Counted from the stretch's first letter, positions 1 through 8,744 are shown. The stretch is DNA of 39,329 nucleotides from Lentisphaerota bacterium (GCA_016873715.1 VGWF01000027.1:1-39329); one strand, 5' to 3'. The notes: a model not told the origin generated them from the sequence alone. Translations and numbers: made by a program.

Positions 1-716
1 GGGGGTACCCGGGCGACGAAGGGCGCCCGATCCGGGACCTGGTAGCGGTGATGACCCGGAGCTTGGTCCAGTCGTCGCACCCCGACGTCATGACGAGGGA
101 GGCCTTCCACGCACTCATCCGCGAAACGCCCTGGTTCGGCCCGTGGCTCAGGGACTCACTCCGAAACCCCCTGATCGCCGCATGCCTCGCCGGCCCGGCG
201 ATCCTCCTTCCGGCCCTGGGGCTCCTGCGGCGGCGGCCGAGGGGCCTCCAGGACGAGCGGACGCTCGATCCGCTGTACCTCCCCATCGTGGCCGCGCTCG
301 CCTTCTGGCTCCACGCCGCCCCGGCGATCCGCTTCGGCCTGCCGTTCCTCCTGATGATGAACCTGCTTCCCGCCGCGCAGATCCTCGCCCGATTCGCCCG
401 CGGCACCCGGCTCCCGGGCGGCGTCGCCGCCGTCGCCGCCCTGCTCCTCTCCGCGGCCGCCCTGGCGAACGGGTTCCCGGCCCGGTCCCGGCTCTGGCGC
501 ACCACCGTCCTCGCCGCGCCGATGCGGGCGAAGATGGCGTCCTTCACGACCCGGAGCGGGCTGGTGCTCCATGTGCCGGCCCACGACGTTCGCTGCTTCG
601 ACGCCCCCCTGCCCGCCACGCCCTTCCGGAATCCGGGTCTCTCCCTGCGGGATCCGGCCCGCGGCCTCGCCGGGGGCTTCAAGAACGAGGACCCGCCTCC
701 GCCGCACGGCCTTTGA
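1..716 (+). CDS. Multi-pass membrane protein, C-terminal fragment (5' end outside window)
   Basis: The frame is open from base 3, so the gene begins upstream; the GTG at 48 is just an internal codon. The visible part is about 238 residues. It has hydrophobic segments around NPLIAACLAGPAILLPALG, then a long pair from LYLPIVAALAF to LLPAAQIL, then GVAAVAALLLSAAALANGF, followed by a soluble tail. The tail contains CFDAPLPATPFRNPGLSLR and ends near GLAGGF. From memory this resembles the C-terminus of LIC_10190-type large membrane proteins of polysaccharide clusters (polyprenyl glycosyltransferase-like), but I cannot confirm it. The next gene, asnB, starts 38 bases downstream in the same direction, which fits a surface-glycan cluster. 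Confident that it is a coding membrane-protein tail; family assignment tentative. Confidence 0.7.
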   Translation, partial: GYPGDEGRPIRDLVAVMTRSLVQSSHPDVMTREAFHALIRETPWFGPWLRDSLRNPLIAACLAGPAILLPALGLLRRRPRGLQDERTLDPLYLPIVAALAFWLHAAPAIRFGLPFLLMMNLLPAAQILARFARGTRLPGGVAAVAALLLSAAALANGFPARSRLWRTTVLAAPMRAKMASFTTRSGLVLHVPAHDVRCFDAPLPATPFRNPGLSLRDPARGLAGGFKNEDPPPPHGL

Positions 717-718
717 GT

Positions 719-747
719 TTGTCCCGCCCGCGCGCTTCCTCTATCGT
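719..747 (+). promoter_or_regulatory. Sigma-70-type promoter of asnB, apparently leaderless
   Basis: TTGTCC (719-724), a 17-base spacer, and TATCGT (742-747). The asnB ATG at 755 lies only 7 bases past the -10 box, so transcription would start at or next to the start codon. No Shine-Dalgarno sequence is visible between -10 and ATG. The same geometry occurs at 34336-34364. Confidence 0.55.
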
Positions 748-754
748 CCGCCTC

Positions 755-2731
755 ATGTGCGGCATCTGCGGCATCCTCCCGCGCGACACCGTCCCCCTGG
801 GCCGGCGCCTCGCCGCCATGGCCGACGCCCAGCGCCACCGCGGCCCCGACGGCGAGGGCTGCTTCGTCGACCGCGCCGCCCCGCTCCTCCTCCACGACGT
901 GCGCCCGGCCGGCGACGAGGCCGGGATCTGCGGCCTCGGCCACCGGCGCCTCGCCATCCTCGACCCCGCCCGCGGCCGGCAGCCGATGGTCTCGCGCAAC
1001 GGCGCCCTCGCCGTCGTCTTCAACGGCGAGATCTTCAACTACCCCGACCTCCGCCGCGAACTCGAGCCGGACACGCCGTTCGAGTCCGATTGCGACACCG
1101 AGGTCCTCCTCCACCTCCACGCGCGCCATCCCGACGACCCCGGCGCATGGATCCCGCGGCTGAACGGCATCTTCGCCTTCGCCCTCTGGGACCGCTCGCG
1201 CCGCCGCCTCCTGCTCGCCCGCGACGCCCACGGCGTGAAACCGCTCCACGTCGCGCAGCACGACGGCGCCCTCCTCTTCGCCTCCGAGATCAAGGGCCTC
1301 CTCGCCGCCGGCCTGCCCGCCCGACTCAACCGCGCCGCGCTGCACGTGTTCCTGAACGTCCGCTACGTGCCCGGCGAGGACACCCTCTTCGACGGCGTCC
1401 GCCGCTTCCCGCCCGGCCACTACGCGTGGGCGCGCGACGGCGTGCTCGAGGCGCCGCGCCCCTTCTTCCGCCTGCCCGACGCCGACCCGGCCTCCGCCCC
1501 CGCGCCCGCCGAACGCGCCGCGCTCATCCGCGACACCTTCGCCCGCGCCGTCGGCGGACAGCTCCTCAGCGACGTCCCCGTCGGCATCAGCCTCTCCGGC
1601 GGCCTCGACTCGAGCATGAACGTCGCCGCCGCGGCGGCCGCCTACCGCGCCGACCCTCCCATCCGCTCGGGCGACCGCACCCTCCGGACCTTCTCCCTCG
1701 GCTTCAACGAGCCGACCGACGAACTCGACGACGCCCGCCTCGTCGCCCGCCGCTTCGGCGCCGAGCACCACGAGGACCGCCTCACCCTCAACCCCCTCGC
1801 CCGCATGGGCGAGGTCATCCGTGCCGTCGAGGAGCCCAAGATCAACATCATCCAGGGCTACGTCCTCTCGCAGTTCGCCTCGCGCAGCGTGAAGGTCCTC
1901 CTCAGCGGCCTCGGCGGCGACGAGCTCTTCGCCGGCTACGACATCCACCGCTTCTGCAACACCCTCGGCCGCGGCCACCGCCTCGTGCCCCGCGCCCTCC
2001 AGGCCGCGATCCCCGGCCCCCTCGGCCGCCTGTGGTGGCGCGCCCAGTCCGCCGCCGCGCCGCTCCGGTTCGAGCACTACCGGATCGGCGGACAGATCGC
2101 CCTCTCCCTCGGCGACCGCGCCCAGTTCTACACGCGCCTCCGCAACGCGTGGGACGCCGACCCCGGCATGTACGCGCGCGTCTACGCCGATCCCGGCGCC
2201 TTCCGCGCCCTGCCCGCGACGCGCACGCACTTCGACCCGCTCTTCGACGGCGGCGGCGACTACCTCGAACAGGTCCTGCGCGCCGAGTTCCGGACGAAGA
2301 TGGTCAACGACTTCCTCGTCAACGAGGACCGCGTCACCAGCGCCCACGGCGTCGAGGGCCGCGTCCCGTTCCTCGACCCCGCCCTCGTCCGCCTCGCCTT
2401 CTCCATCCCCGCCGCCGACAAGATGCGCGGCCGCGAGACCAAGGCGCTGTGGAAGGACGCCGTCGCCGCCGAACTGCCCCCGGAGATCGTCCGGAAACGG
2501 AAGCAGGGCTTCACCTTCAGCTCCTACCACCAGTGGACGAAGGACCTCCGCGGCGCCGTCGAGCGCGAGCTGACCCCCGCCTGGTGCCGCGACGCCGGGC
2601 TGTTCAATCCCGCGTTCGTGCGGACCCTGCTCGACACGCCGCCGCACCCGAACATGAGATGGCACTACTTCATGGCGTGGATGATGCTCGGCACCAAGCA
2701 CTGGATGGAGATCTTCCATGTCCGCCCCTGA
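755..2731 (+). CDS. asnB: Glutamine-hydrolysing asparagine synthetase-type amidotransferase (AsnB)
   Basis: 658 residues, the usual length of the AsnB family. The N-terminal class II glutaminase starts MCGICGI, so Cys2 becomes the nucleophile after Met removal; RHRGPDGEG and FNGEIFNY follow as expected. The synthetase domain carries the ATP-pyrophosphatase loop SGGLDSS at about residues 281-287 and LSGLGGDELFAGY further on. The family transfers ammonia from glutamine to an aspartyl or other carboxyl group activated as acyl-AMP. In polysaccharide clusters, paralogues probably amidate sugar uronates or other substrates rather than make free asparagine. ATG 755 is chosen because Cys must be residue 2. 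The gene sits between a membrane-protein gene and an overlapping toroid-protein gene, which suggests a role in surface-glycan modification. Function by family is firm; the physiological substrate is inference. Confidence 0.93.
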   Translation: MCGICGILPRDTVPLGRRLAAMADAQRHRGPDGEGCFVDRAAPLLLHDVRPAGDEAGICGLGHRRLAILDPARGRQPMVSRNGALAVVFNGEIFNYPDLRRELEPDTPFESDCDTEVLLHLHARHPDDPGAWIPRLNGIFAFALWDRSRRRLLLARDAHGVKPLHVAQHDGALLFASEIKGLLAAGLPARLNRAALHVFLNVRYVPGEDTLFDGVRRFPPGHYAWARDGVLEAPRPFFRLPDADPASAPAPAERAALIRDTFARAVGGQLLSDVPVGISLSGGLDSSMNVAAAAAAYRADPPIRSGDRTLRTFSLGFNEPTDELDDARLVARRFGAEHHEDRLTLNPLARMGEVIRAVEEPKINIIQGYVLSQFASRSVKVLLSGLGGDELFAGYDIHRFCNTLGRGHRLVPRALQAAIPGPLGRLWWRAQSAAAPLRFEHYRIGGQIALSLGDRAQFYTRLRNAWDADPGMYARVYADPGAFRALPATRTHFDPLFDGGGDYLEQVLRAEFRTKMVNDFLVNEDRVTSAHGVEGRVPFLDPALVRLAFSIPAADKMRGRETKALWKDAVAAELPPEIVRKRKQGFTFSSYHQWTKDLRGAVERELTPAWCRDAGLFNPAFVRTLLDTPPHPNMRWHYFMAWMMLGTKHWMEIFHVRP

Positions 2732-4055
2732 CCGGAGCGCGATCGCCCGCCGCCTGCTCGACGTGATGGCGTGGAGCGCCCGCCGCGACTACCGCGGCCA
2801 CGACAAGCACGACGCGCTCAACAGCCCGCTCGTCTCCGCGTGCGCGATGGGCGTGCCGTTCCTGCGCCTCCTCGCGACGCAGGCGGTCATGCGGTTCCCC
2901 TGGAACCTCCGCCCCCTGCTCGGCGTGCCCGCCGCGCGGAACCCGAAGGGCATCGGCCTCTTCGCCCACGCATGCCTCGACTTCGCCGACGCGCTCCGCG
3001 CCGACCCCTCCCCCGCCCCCGCCGAGCGGCCCGGGGCGTGGACCGCGCGCGCCTCCGACCTGCTCGCCTGGCTCGTCCACCACGCCTCGCCCCACGCGCC
3101 CGCCTCCGCCGCGCTGCGCTCGCGATTCGACGATCCCGGCGACCCCAAGCCCGATGCCACGCCGGACGCGACGGCCCTCGCCGGCTGCGGCTGGGGCTAC
3201 CATTACCCCTGGCAGGACTCCGGCTTCTTCCAGCCGCGCCATTTCCCCAACCGCGTCGTCACCTCGTGGATCGGCTTCGCCTTCCTCCGCGCCCACGAGG
3301 CCACCGGCGAGTCGCGCTTCCTCGACGCCTGCCGCGAGATCGCCGCGTTCCTCACGAGCAACCCGCGCGTGCTCTTCGAAGACGAGCAGCAGCTGTGCCT
3401 GAGCTACGTCCCGCTGCCCGACATCCGCATCGCCGTGATGGACGTCAGCGCCCTCGTCGCCGCCTTCCTCGCGCGCTTCGCCCGCCGCCTCCCGCCCGGC
3501 GATCCCGCCGCGGATTCCGCCCGCGCGACCGCCCGGCGGCTCATGGCGTTCGTCGTCGACAAGCAGACGGACTACGGCGCCTGGTTCTACACGTGGCCGG
3601 CCGGCGACAGCCCCATCAAGCACGACAACTACCACACCGGCATCATCCTCGACTGCCTCGCCGACGCGATCGAGTTCCTCGGCGAGCCCGCGTGGGAATC
3701 CGCCTACCGGCGCGGGCTCGACTACTACCGCGACACCCTCTTCACCGCGGACGGCGCGCCGCGCTGGATGAACGACCGGACCTTCCCCCACGACATCCAC
3801 GGCGCCGCCGCCGGCATCCTCGCCTTCACCCGCGCCGCGGCCCACGCGCGCACCGCCGGCGCGGACGCCGCGGTCGCGCCGCGCGACCTCGAAACAGCCG
3901 ACCGCATCCTGCGCTGGACCCTCGCCCACCTCTCCGACCCGGCGGGATTCTTCTACTATCAGAAGGGCCGCGTCCGCACGAACCGCTGGTGCCAGATGCG
4001 CTGGTGCAACGCCTGGATGTCCCGCGCCCTCGCCCAGCGCCTCCTCGCCCCCTGA
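2718..4055 (+). CDS. Alpha/alpha-toroid (six-hairpin-like) protein of polysaccharide clusters
   Basis: 445 residues, no signal peptide. It overlaps the end of asnB by 14 bases, so the two are probably translated together. The sequence has Trp/Tyr/His-rich helical stretches typical of alpha/alpha toroids: YRGHDKHDALNS near the N-terminus, WGYHYPWQDSGFF, then RVVTSWIGFAFLRAHEATG, DKQTDYGAWFYTWP and HDNYHTGIILDCL. Such proteins resemble glycan lyase, epimerase or hydrolase barrels and are often found beside AsnB-like enzymes in exopolysaccharide loci. That association is from memory. No catalytic residues can be assigned with confidence. A role in modifying a glycan or its lipid-linked precursor in the cytoplasm is inference. 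Confidence 0.8.
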   Translation: MSAPDRSAIARRLLDVMAWSARRDYRGHDKHDALNSPLVSACAMGVPFLRLLATQAVMRFPWNLRPLLGVPAARNPKGIGLFAHACLDFADALRADPSPAPAERPGAWTARASDLLAWLVHHASPHAPASAALRSRFDDPGDPKPDATPDATALAGCGWGYHYPWQDSGFFQPRHFPNRVVTSWIGFAFLRAHEATGESRFLDACREIAAFLTSNPRVLFEDEQQLCLSYVPLPDIRIAVMDVSALVAAFLARFARRLPPGDPAADSARATARRLMAFVVDKQTDYGAWFYTWPAGDSPIKHDNYHTGIILDCLADAIEFLGEPAWESAYRRGLDYYRDTLFTADGAPRWMNDRTFPHDIHGAAAGILAFTRAAAHARTAGADAAVAPRDLETADRILRWTLAHLSDPAGFFYYQKGRVRTNRWCQMRWCNAWMSRALAQRLLAP

Positions 4056-4243
4056 CCCGCCGCCGGCGCCCGGCCTCGGAATCGTCTCGGACAGCCCCGG
4101 ATCAAGCCGGAATGCAATGAACGCAGGATCGCACCCGGACACGGCGGGGCGCCGCGCGGTCCGGAGGGTGCGCCGGGTCTCCGAGGATGCGGGGGGGGGC
4201 GGGGCCGTCGCCCGCGGCGGCGGCTGGCGCGGATGCGCGCAGG
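4056..4243. other. Intergenic region with an imperfect hairpin and a G run
   Basis: I see no convincing gene here. An 11-base arm at 4130-4140 (CGCACCCGGAC) pairs with 4159-4172 across an 18-base loop with a three-base bulge. No T tract follows, so it is not a standard intrinsic terminator, though it could mark or stabilise the 3' end of the asnB/toroid transcript. A run of nine G begins near 4190. Confidence 0.4.
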
Positions 4244-4252
4244 TGATACGAT
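4244..4252 (+). promoter_or_regulatory. Extended -10 element upstream of the DTW gene
   Basis: TG at 4244-4245, one base, then TACGAT at 4247-4252 matches an extended -10 (TGnTATAAT-like). The best -35 at 17 bases is only CTGGCG (4224-4229). The ATG at 4262 is 9 bases beyond the -10 box. The only SD-like sequence, GGAGG at 4257-4261, abuts the ATG with zero spacing and is unlikely to work as a ribosome binding site, so a near-leaderless mRNA is suggested. Confidence 0.4.
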
Positions 4253-4261
4253 GCGCGGAGG

Positions 4262-5071
4262 ATGAATGGGGAGTCCAGCGCGGCCGGTGCGCCCCGGGGC
4301 CGGCTGCCGAAACGGCGGCACCGGAAGGCTCGGTGCCGCGGATGCGGCCTGCACGCGGAGATCTGCGTCTGCCCGCTGCTGCCGCGCGTCGACCTGCCGC
4401 AGGAGTTCCTCGTCATCCAGAATTCGATCGAGATCCTCCGCCCGACGAACACCGGACGGATCGTCGCAACGATGCTGCCGAACACGCGGCTCCTGCCCTT
4501 CGGCCTGCGCGCGGACTCGGTCGCCGCGCTCGTGCAGGCGCGTGACGAGGTCGAGCCGCTCCGCGCGGAGCCGGCGCCCGCGGCGGAGGCGGACGGCGAA
4601 TCCGGCCCGAAGCGGTCGGCGCCGTTCGACGAGTCCCCGCTGCGGCGGGACGACACCGACTACCTGCTGCTCTTCCCCTCCGACGACGCGGCGGATCTGA
4701 CCCCGGAGATGGCCGCGCCCCGGCCGGGCCGGCGCGTCGCCCTCGTGCTGCTCGACGGCACCTGGCACCAGGCGTCGCGGATGTCGCACCGGATCGCCGC
4801 GCTCCGCGGCATGCGGCGCGTGAAGCTGCCGCCGGGCGCGCCGTCCTCCTGGACGATCCGCAACCCGCTCCGCCCCGAGCAGCTCTGCACCCTCGAGGCG
4901 GCGATCCGCGTGGTCGACGTCCTCGGCCGCCGCGACGAGGCCGGCCGCATGATGGACGGCCTCGAGCTGATCGAGGCGCGGATGCTGTACATGAAGGGCC
5001 GGCTGCCGAGGCCGAGGGGCCTTGAGGACGTCCGGGCGGAGAGGCTGGCGAAGGAACGCAGGGAGGGATGA
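4262..5071 (+). CDS. tapT: DTW-domain tRNA-uridine aminocarboxypropyltransferase
   Basis: 269 residues. The DTW family (TapT in Escherichia coli, DTWD1/2 in humans) moves the 3-amino-3-carboxypropyl group of S-adenosylmethionine onto U47 or U20 of tRNA to form acp3U. The N-terminal zinc-binding pattern is clear: C25, C28, C35 and C37 in a CxxC-x6-CxC arrangement. The signature appears as DGTW followed by HQASRMSHR, and the RPTNTGR stretch near residue 60 is also typical. An extra low-complexity segment (about 100-125, rich in Ala, Glu and Pro) lengthens it relative to the 232-residue E. coli protein. The gene is alone between unrelated genes and seems to have its own promoter. Its stop codon lies inside an octamer repeat array. 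Confidence 0.85.
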   Translation: MNGESSAAGAPRGRLPKRRHRKARCRGCGLHAEICVCPLLPRVDLPQEFLVIQNSIEILRPTNTGRIVATMLPNTRLLPFGLRADSVAALVQARDEVEPLRAEPAPAAEADGESGPKRSAPFDESPLRRDDTDYLLLFPSDDAADLTPEMAAPRPGRRVALVLLDGTWHQASRMSHRIAALRGMRRVKLPPGAPSSWTIRNPLRPEQLCTLEAAIRVVDVLGRRDEAGRMMDGLELIEARMLYMKGRLPRPRGLEDVRAERLAKERREG

Positions 5072-5089
5072 ACGGATGAGAGGACGCAT
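5066..5089 (+). repeat. Octamer tandem array, left copy
   Basis: Three consecutive 8-base units beginning GGA: GGATGAAC, GGATGAGA, GGACGCAT. They start over the last codons of the DTW gene and run into the intergenic region; a weaker GG-rich unit continues to about 5097. The first 14 bases match, in reverse complement, part of the array at 5165-5204, so the two arrays face each other. Confidence 0.65.
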
Positions 5090-5164
5090 GGCGGAAAGCG
5101 CGGACGAACGGAGGGGGCGGAGGGAGGGAGCGAGGACGCAGGCACGGGACGCGTCCGGTCTCTT

Positions 5165-5204
5165 CCGCCGCCATCCATCCGACCATCCCGTCATCCGTTC
5201 ATCC
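5165..5204 (-). repeat. Octamer tandem array, right copy (inverted)
   Basis: Read on the minus strand, five consecutive 8-base units: GGATGAAC, GGATGACG, GGATGGTC, GGATGGAT, GGCGGCGG. The first two match the left array (5066-5081), giving a 14-base inverted repeat across about 130 bases. The array ends 20 bases before the next start codon, and no ribosome binding site is visible there. Confidence 0.7.
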
Positions 5205-5224
5205 GCCCGCCGCCGCGCCACACC

Positions 5225-5911
5225 ATGAAGATCCCCCTCGTCCGCCGCCGCGAGGCCGTCCGTCCGACGTGGGCGGGATGGCTGGTCATCCTGGCCGTGG
5301 CCGTTCTTGCGCTGCGATGGCTCGCGCCGGCGGCGTACGACTTCCTCGCGCCCCGGTCCGACGTCCACACCGGCATCCTGGCGATCGAGGGATGGCTTCC
5401 CGACGACGCGGTTCCGGCCGCGATGGAACGGATCCGCTCCGGCGGTCACCGGGCCGTCTACACCACCGGCGGCCCGCTGGACTACGGCGGATACCTCGGC
5501 GAGTTCCGCGACTACGCGACCGCCGCGCGCGCGACGCTGCTCGCGGCCGGCGCCCCGACCGGCTCGGTCACGGCCGTCCCCGCGCCGCGCGCGCGGAAGG
5601 ACCGCACCTTCGCCTCCGCCGTCGCGCTGCGCGAGCGCCTCGCGGCGGACGGCGTCCGCGACGGCACGGTCGCGCTGTTCACGTCCGACACCCACGCGAG
5701 GCGCAGCCGCCTGCTCTTCCGGCGGGCCCTCGGCCCCGCGTTCCGCGTCGACACCGTGCCCTACCCCAGCCCCCGCTTCGGCCGCAACGACTGGTGGACG
5801 TGCAGCGAGGGCGTGCGCTCGGTGCTGTCCGAGGGCATCGCGTGGCTCTACTCCGCCCTGCGCCCCCCTGCGCCCGGATCGGAACCCCCCGGAGGACTCC
5901 CCGCTCCATGA
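5225..5911 (+). CDS. YdcF/SanA-like (DUF218-type) membrane-anchored protein
   Basis: 228 residues. After a short basic N-terminus there is one membrane segment at about 15-38 (GWLVILAVAVLALRWL), then a soluble domain facing the periplasm. The domain begins GILAIEGWLPDDAV and continues with VYTTGGPLDYGG, EFRDYATAARATLLAAGAP, and VALFTSDTHARRSRLLFRRALG. These match the Rossmann-like ElyC/SanA/YdcF fold, whose members are linked to envelope barrier or lipid-carrier functions, with biochemistry mostly unknown. No clear ribosome binding site precedes the ATG; the upstream DNA is the octamer array. The stop overlaps the next gene's start by 4 bases, so it is cotranscribed with the rhamnosidase. Confidence 0.75.
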   Translation: MKIPLVRRREAVRPTWAGWLVILAVAVLALRWLAPAAYDFLAPRSDVHTGILAIEGWLPDDAVPAAMERIRSGGHRAVYTTGGPLDYGGYLGEFRDYATAARATLLAAGAPTGSVTAVPAPRARKDRTFASAVALRERLAADGVRDGTVALFTSDTHARRSRLLFRRALGPAFRVDTVPYPSPRFGRNDWWTCSEGVRSVLSEGIAWLYSALRPPAPGSEPPGGLPAP

Positions 5912-8691
5912 CGACGCCCGCCCGCCTTGCCGTGCTGCTCGCCGCCGCCTCCGCCGCGCACGCGGGGTTGCGGGTCGACCGCACGCTGTGCGAGTACGAG
6001 CCCGCGCCGATCGGCCTCGACACGCCGTCGCCGCGGCTGACGTGGTCGCTGGCGTCGGACGTCCGCGGCGACCGGCCGACCGCCTTCCGGATCTTCGCCA
6101 CGTCGTCCGAAGCGGGGCTCGCCGCCGATCGCGGTGACCTGTGGGACACGGGCCGCGTCGAGTCCGACGCGCACCTGCACGTCCCCTACTCCGGCCGCCC
6201 CCTCCGCTGCGGCGATCGCGTCCACTGGAAGGTGCGCGCGTGGGGCCGGGGCGGGAACCCGACGCCGTGGTCCGCCCCGGCCGCCTTCGAGATGGGGCCG
6301 ATGACCCCCGCCGACTGGGCCGGCGCGGCGTGGATCGCCCTGGCGGAGGACACCCGGCCGCCGGAGCACCGCGGGCGGGACATGCAGACGAAGCCCATGC
6401 CGGCGCCCGCCCGCGTCGATGCCTTCCCGGCCCCGCGCCTGCGCCGCGAGTTCGACGTTCCGGCGACGGTGCGTCGCGCGCGGCTGCACGTCTGCGCGCT
6501 CGGCCTCGGCGAGGCCTGGATCAACGGGAAGCGCGTCGGCGACGCGGTCCTGGACCCCGCGCAGACGACCTACGACGTCCGTTCGTTCTACGTCACGCAC
6601 GACGTGACGAAGCACCTGCGCCGCGGCCGCAACGCGGTCGGCCTCTGGCTCGGAAACGGCTTCCACGGCCAGAACGTCGGCTTCACCCGCGGCCTCGCGT
6701 GGGGCCCGCCGCGCGCCCTCGCCCGCCTCGCGATCGAGTTCGCGGACGGGACGACGCGCGACATCGTCACCGACGCCTCCTGGCAGGCCGCGACGGGGGC
6801 CGTGCTCTTCGACAACCTCTACGCGGGAGAGACCTTCGACGCGCGGCTCGACGACCCCGCCTGGTCCGCCCCCGGCGGCGGCGAGGGCTGGCCGGCCGTC
6901 CGGACCGTGCCGTCCCCCACCGCGCGCCTTCAGGCCCAGACGATCCCGCCGATGCGCAGGATCCGCGCCCTGAAGCCGGCGAAGGTCGTGCCGGCGGGGG
7001 GCCGCCGCTGGATCGTCGACTTCGGCCAGAACCTCGCCGGCTGGGTGCGCATCGTCGCCAACGAGCCCGCGGGCACGACCGTGACGATGCGTTTCGCGGA
7101 GCTGCTCTCCCCGGACGGGACGTCGCTCGACACCGCCTCGACCGGCGTCTTCGCGACGGGCGTCGAGCAGACCGATGTTCTGATCTGTCGCGACGGAGTC
7201 ACGGACTGGGAGCCGCGGTTCACCTACCACGGCTTCCGCTACTGCGAGATCGACGGCCTCGCCTCCGCCCCGACCGCGGAGACGATCGAGGCGTGGCTCG
7301 TCCGCACCGACGTGCCGGAGGCCGGCGCGTTCGAGTGCTCCGATCCGTTGCTCAACCGCATCCACACGACGTCGATGTGGACGATCGCGGACAATCTCCA
7401 CGGCACGTCGGAGGACTGCCCCCACCGCGAGCGTTGCGGATGGCTGGGCGACGCGCATGCCGTCGGCGAGACCGCGATCTTCAACTTCGGCATGGGGCCG
7501 TTCTGGGCGAAGTTCCTCGACGACATGGAGACCGTCCACGGCCGCGGCGGCGTCACCTACACGAAGCGCCCCGCGCAGCCGGGCATCCCGTGCAACATCG
7601 CCGTCGGCCGCCGGCTCTGCCAGGAGGCGCGGCCGGACTGGGGCGCCGCCTGCACGCTGCTGCCGTGGTACCTGTACGTCTACTACGGCGACCTCGATGT
7701 CGCGCGCCGCCACTACCCGCACATGGTGCGGTGGGTCGACTACGTGGAGGCGCTGACGACCAACGGCATCGTCCGCGAGGGCTACGGCGACTGGTGCCCG
7801 CCCGGCGGCAACGAGCGGATGGACTGTCCGTTCGAGCTGACCTCGACCGCCTTCCACTACGCCTCGCTCCGCCACGTGGAGACCTTCGCCCGCCTGCTCG
7901 GCCGGCCCGGCGAGGCCGCGGGGTTCGCGCGCCGCGCGGAGGCGACGAAGACCGCGTTCCTCCGGTGGTTCACGGCCACGAACGCGGTCGATTTCGGCTC
8001 GCAGACCGCCAACTCCGTCGCGCTGCGCTTCGGGCTCTTCCCGGAGGGCCGCGGCGACGAACTCGCGGCGGCCCTGGCACGGCGGATCAAGGCCGCCGGG
8101 GGCCACCACCACACGGGCATCCACGGCGCGCGATGGCTTTACACGGGGCTGTCGGATCGCGGACGGGATGGCGCCGCGCTCCTCACCCTGACCGCGAAGG
8201 GCTTCCCGGGCTACGCCGACCTCCTTGCCCGCGGCTGCACGACGTGGCCGGAGGTGGAACTGCCGCCGGCCGAGGACGCGGCGTGGCGCGGCCGGTCGCA
8301 CAACCACCCGATGCAGTCCGGGTTCGCGGCGTGGTTCCACGAGGGGGTCGCGGGCATCCGGCCGGATCCGGAGAAACCGGGCTTCGGCGGCCTGTTGATG
8401 CGCCCCGCGGCGGTGAAGGCGCTGGAGTGGGTCCGGGCCTCGCACGACTCGCTCCGGGGGCCCATCGCGAGCGAATGGCGGCGGGACGGGAAGGCGTTCG
8501 AGTGGACGATCCGCCTGCCACCGGGGTCAACCGCGCGGGTGCAGGTTCCGGCCGGGAAGGCGTCGTCGGCGACCGAGGGCGGCCGCCCCGTCGCGCAGGC
8601 CCCGGACGTTGCGGTCGACGGATGGACGAACGGCTGGACCACCCTGCGGATCGGCTCCGGCGAGTACCGCTTCCAGTCCGCGCTGCCCTGA
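5908..8691 (+). CDS. Secreted alpha-L-rhamnosidase (GH78)
   Basis: 927 residues with a Sec signal peptide ending near AASAAHA (about residue 19). The order of domains is the standard one: N-terminal beta domains beginning LRVDRTLCEYEPAPIGLDTPSPRLTW, a rhamnose-binding beta domain around ARLHVCALGLGEAWINGKRVGD, the (alpha/alpha)6 catalytic barrel, and a C-terminal beta domain. The motif DCPHRERCGWLGDA supplies the probable general acid E508, and the later TTWPEVELP supplies the probable base E782; SHNHPMQSGF follows as in the family. The enzyme releases terminal alpha-L-rhamnose from polysaccharides or glycosides by inversion. ATG 5908 overlaps the preceding stop (ATGA). The long minus-strand frame over this gene is a GC-driven shadow. 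Confidence 0.93.
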   Translation: MTTPARLAVLLAAASAAHAGLRVDRTLCEYEPAPIGLDTPSPRLTWSLASDVRGDRPTAFRIFATSSEAGLAADRGDLWDTGRVESDAHLHVPYSGRPLRCGDRVHWKVRAWGRGGNPTPWSAPAAFEMGPMTPADWAGAAWIALAEDTRPPEHRGRDMQTKPMPAPARVDAFPAPRLRREFDVPATVRRARLHVCALGLGEAWINGKRVGDAVLDPAQTTYDVRSFYVTHDVTKHLRRGRNAVGLWLGNGFHGQNVGFTRGLAWGPPRALARLAIEFADGTTRDIVTDASWQAATGAVLFDNLYAGETFDARLDDPAWSAPGGGEGWPAVRTVPSPTARLQAQTIPPMRRIRALKPAKVVPAGGRRWIVDFGQNLAGWVRIVANEPAGTTVTMRFAELLSPDGTSLDTASTGVFATGVEQTDVLICRDGVTDWEPRFTYHGFRYCEIDGLASAPTAETIEAWLVRTDVPEAGAFECSDPLLNRIHTTSMWTIADNLHGTSEDCPHRERCGWLGDAHAVGETAIFNFGMGPFWAKFLDDMETVHGRGGVTYTKRPAQPGIPCNIAVGRRLCQEARPDWGAACTLLPWYLYVYYGDLDVARRHYPHMVRWVDYVEALTTNGIVREGYGDWCPPGGNERMDCPFELTSTAFHYASLRHVETFARLLGRPGEAAGFARRAEATKTAFLRWFTATNAVDFGSQTANSVALRFGLFPEGRGDELAAALARRIKAAGGHHHTGIHGARWLYTGLSDRGRDGAALLTLTAKGFPGYADLLARGCTTWPEVELPPAEDAAWRGRSHNHPMQSGFAAWFHEGVAGIRPDPEKPGFGGLLMRPAAVKALEWVRASHDSLRGPIASEWRRDGKAFEWTIRLPPGSTARVQVPAGKASSATEGGRPVAQAPDVAVDGWTNGWTTLRIGSGEYRFQSALP

Positions 8692-8738
8692 CCCGCGGAG
8701 CGACGGCTTGCCGGACTGGAAATCCGGGGAGACCGGGG

Positions 8739-8744
8739 TATAGT
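8739..8744 (+). promoter_or_regulatory. Possible -10 box for the 57-residue peptide gene
   Basis: TATAGT in a short gap between genes, 47 bases before the ATG at 8792. A -35 at the normal distance is poor (CTGGAA at 8716-8721). A better-looking TTGCCG at 8708-8713 is too far away (25-base spacer). The gene's isolation and its own terminator make a local promoter likely. Confidence 0.35.

Noticed and set aside
4188-4205. G run as a sequencing error, phase-variable tract or G-quadruplex
   Set aside because: It lies in non-coding DNA with no gene whose frame it could switch, and no promoter spacing depends on it.
5848-8445. Long minus-strand frame opposite the GH78 gene
   Set aside because: Low-complexity translation with no recognisable motif; the plus strand has full GH78 motifs and catalytic residues.
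8590-8640. GGATGGACGAACGG inside the rhamnosidase gene as another octamer array
   Set aside because: It does not keep an 8-base period and encodes normal C-terminal residues of the enzyme.
8708-8744. Full -35/-10 promoter before the 57-residue peptide gene
   Set aside because: The attractive TTGCCG is 25 bases from the TATAGT, too far for a normal sigma-70 promoter; only the -10 was listed, with low confidence.
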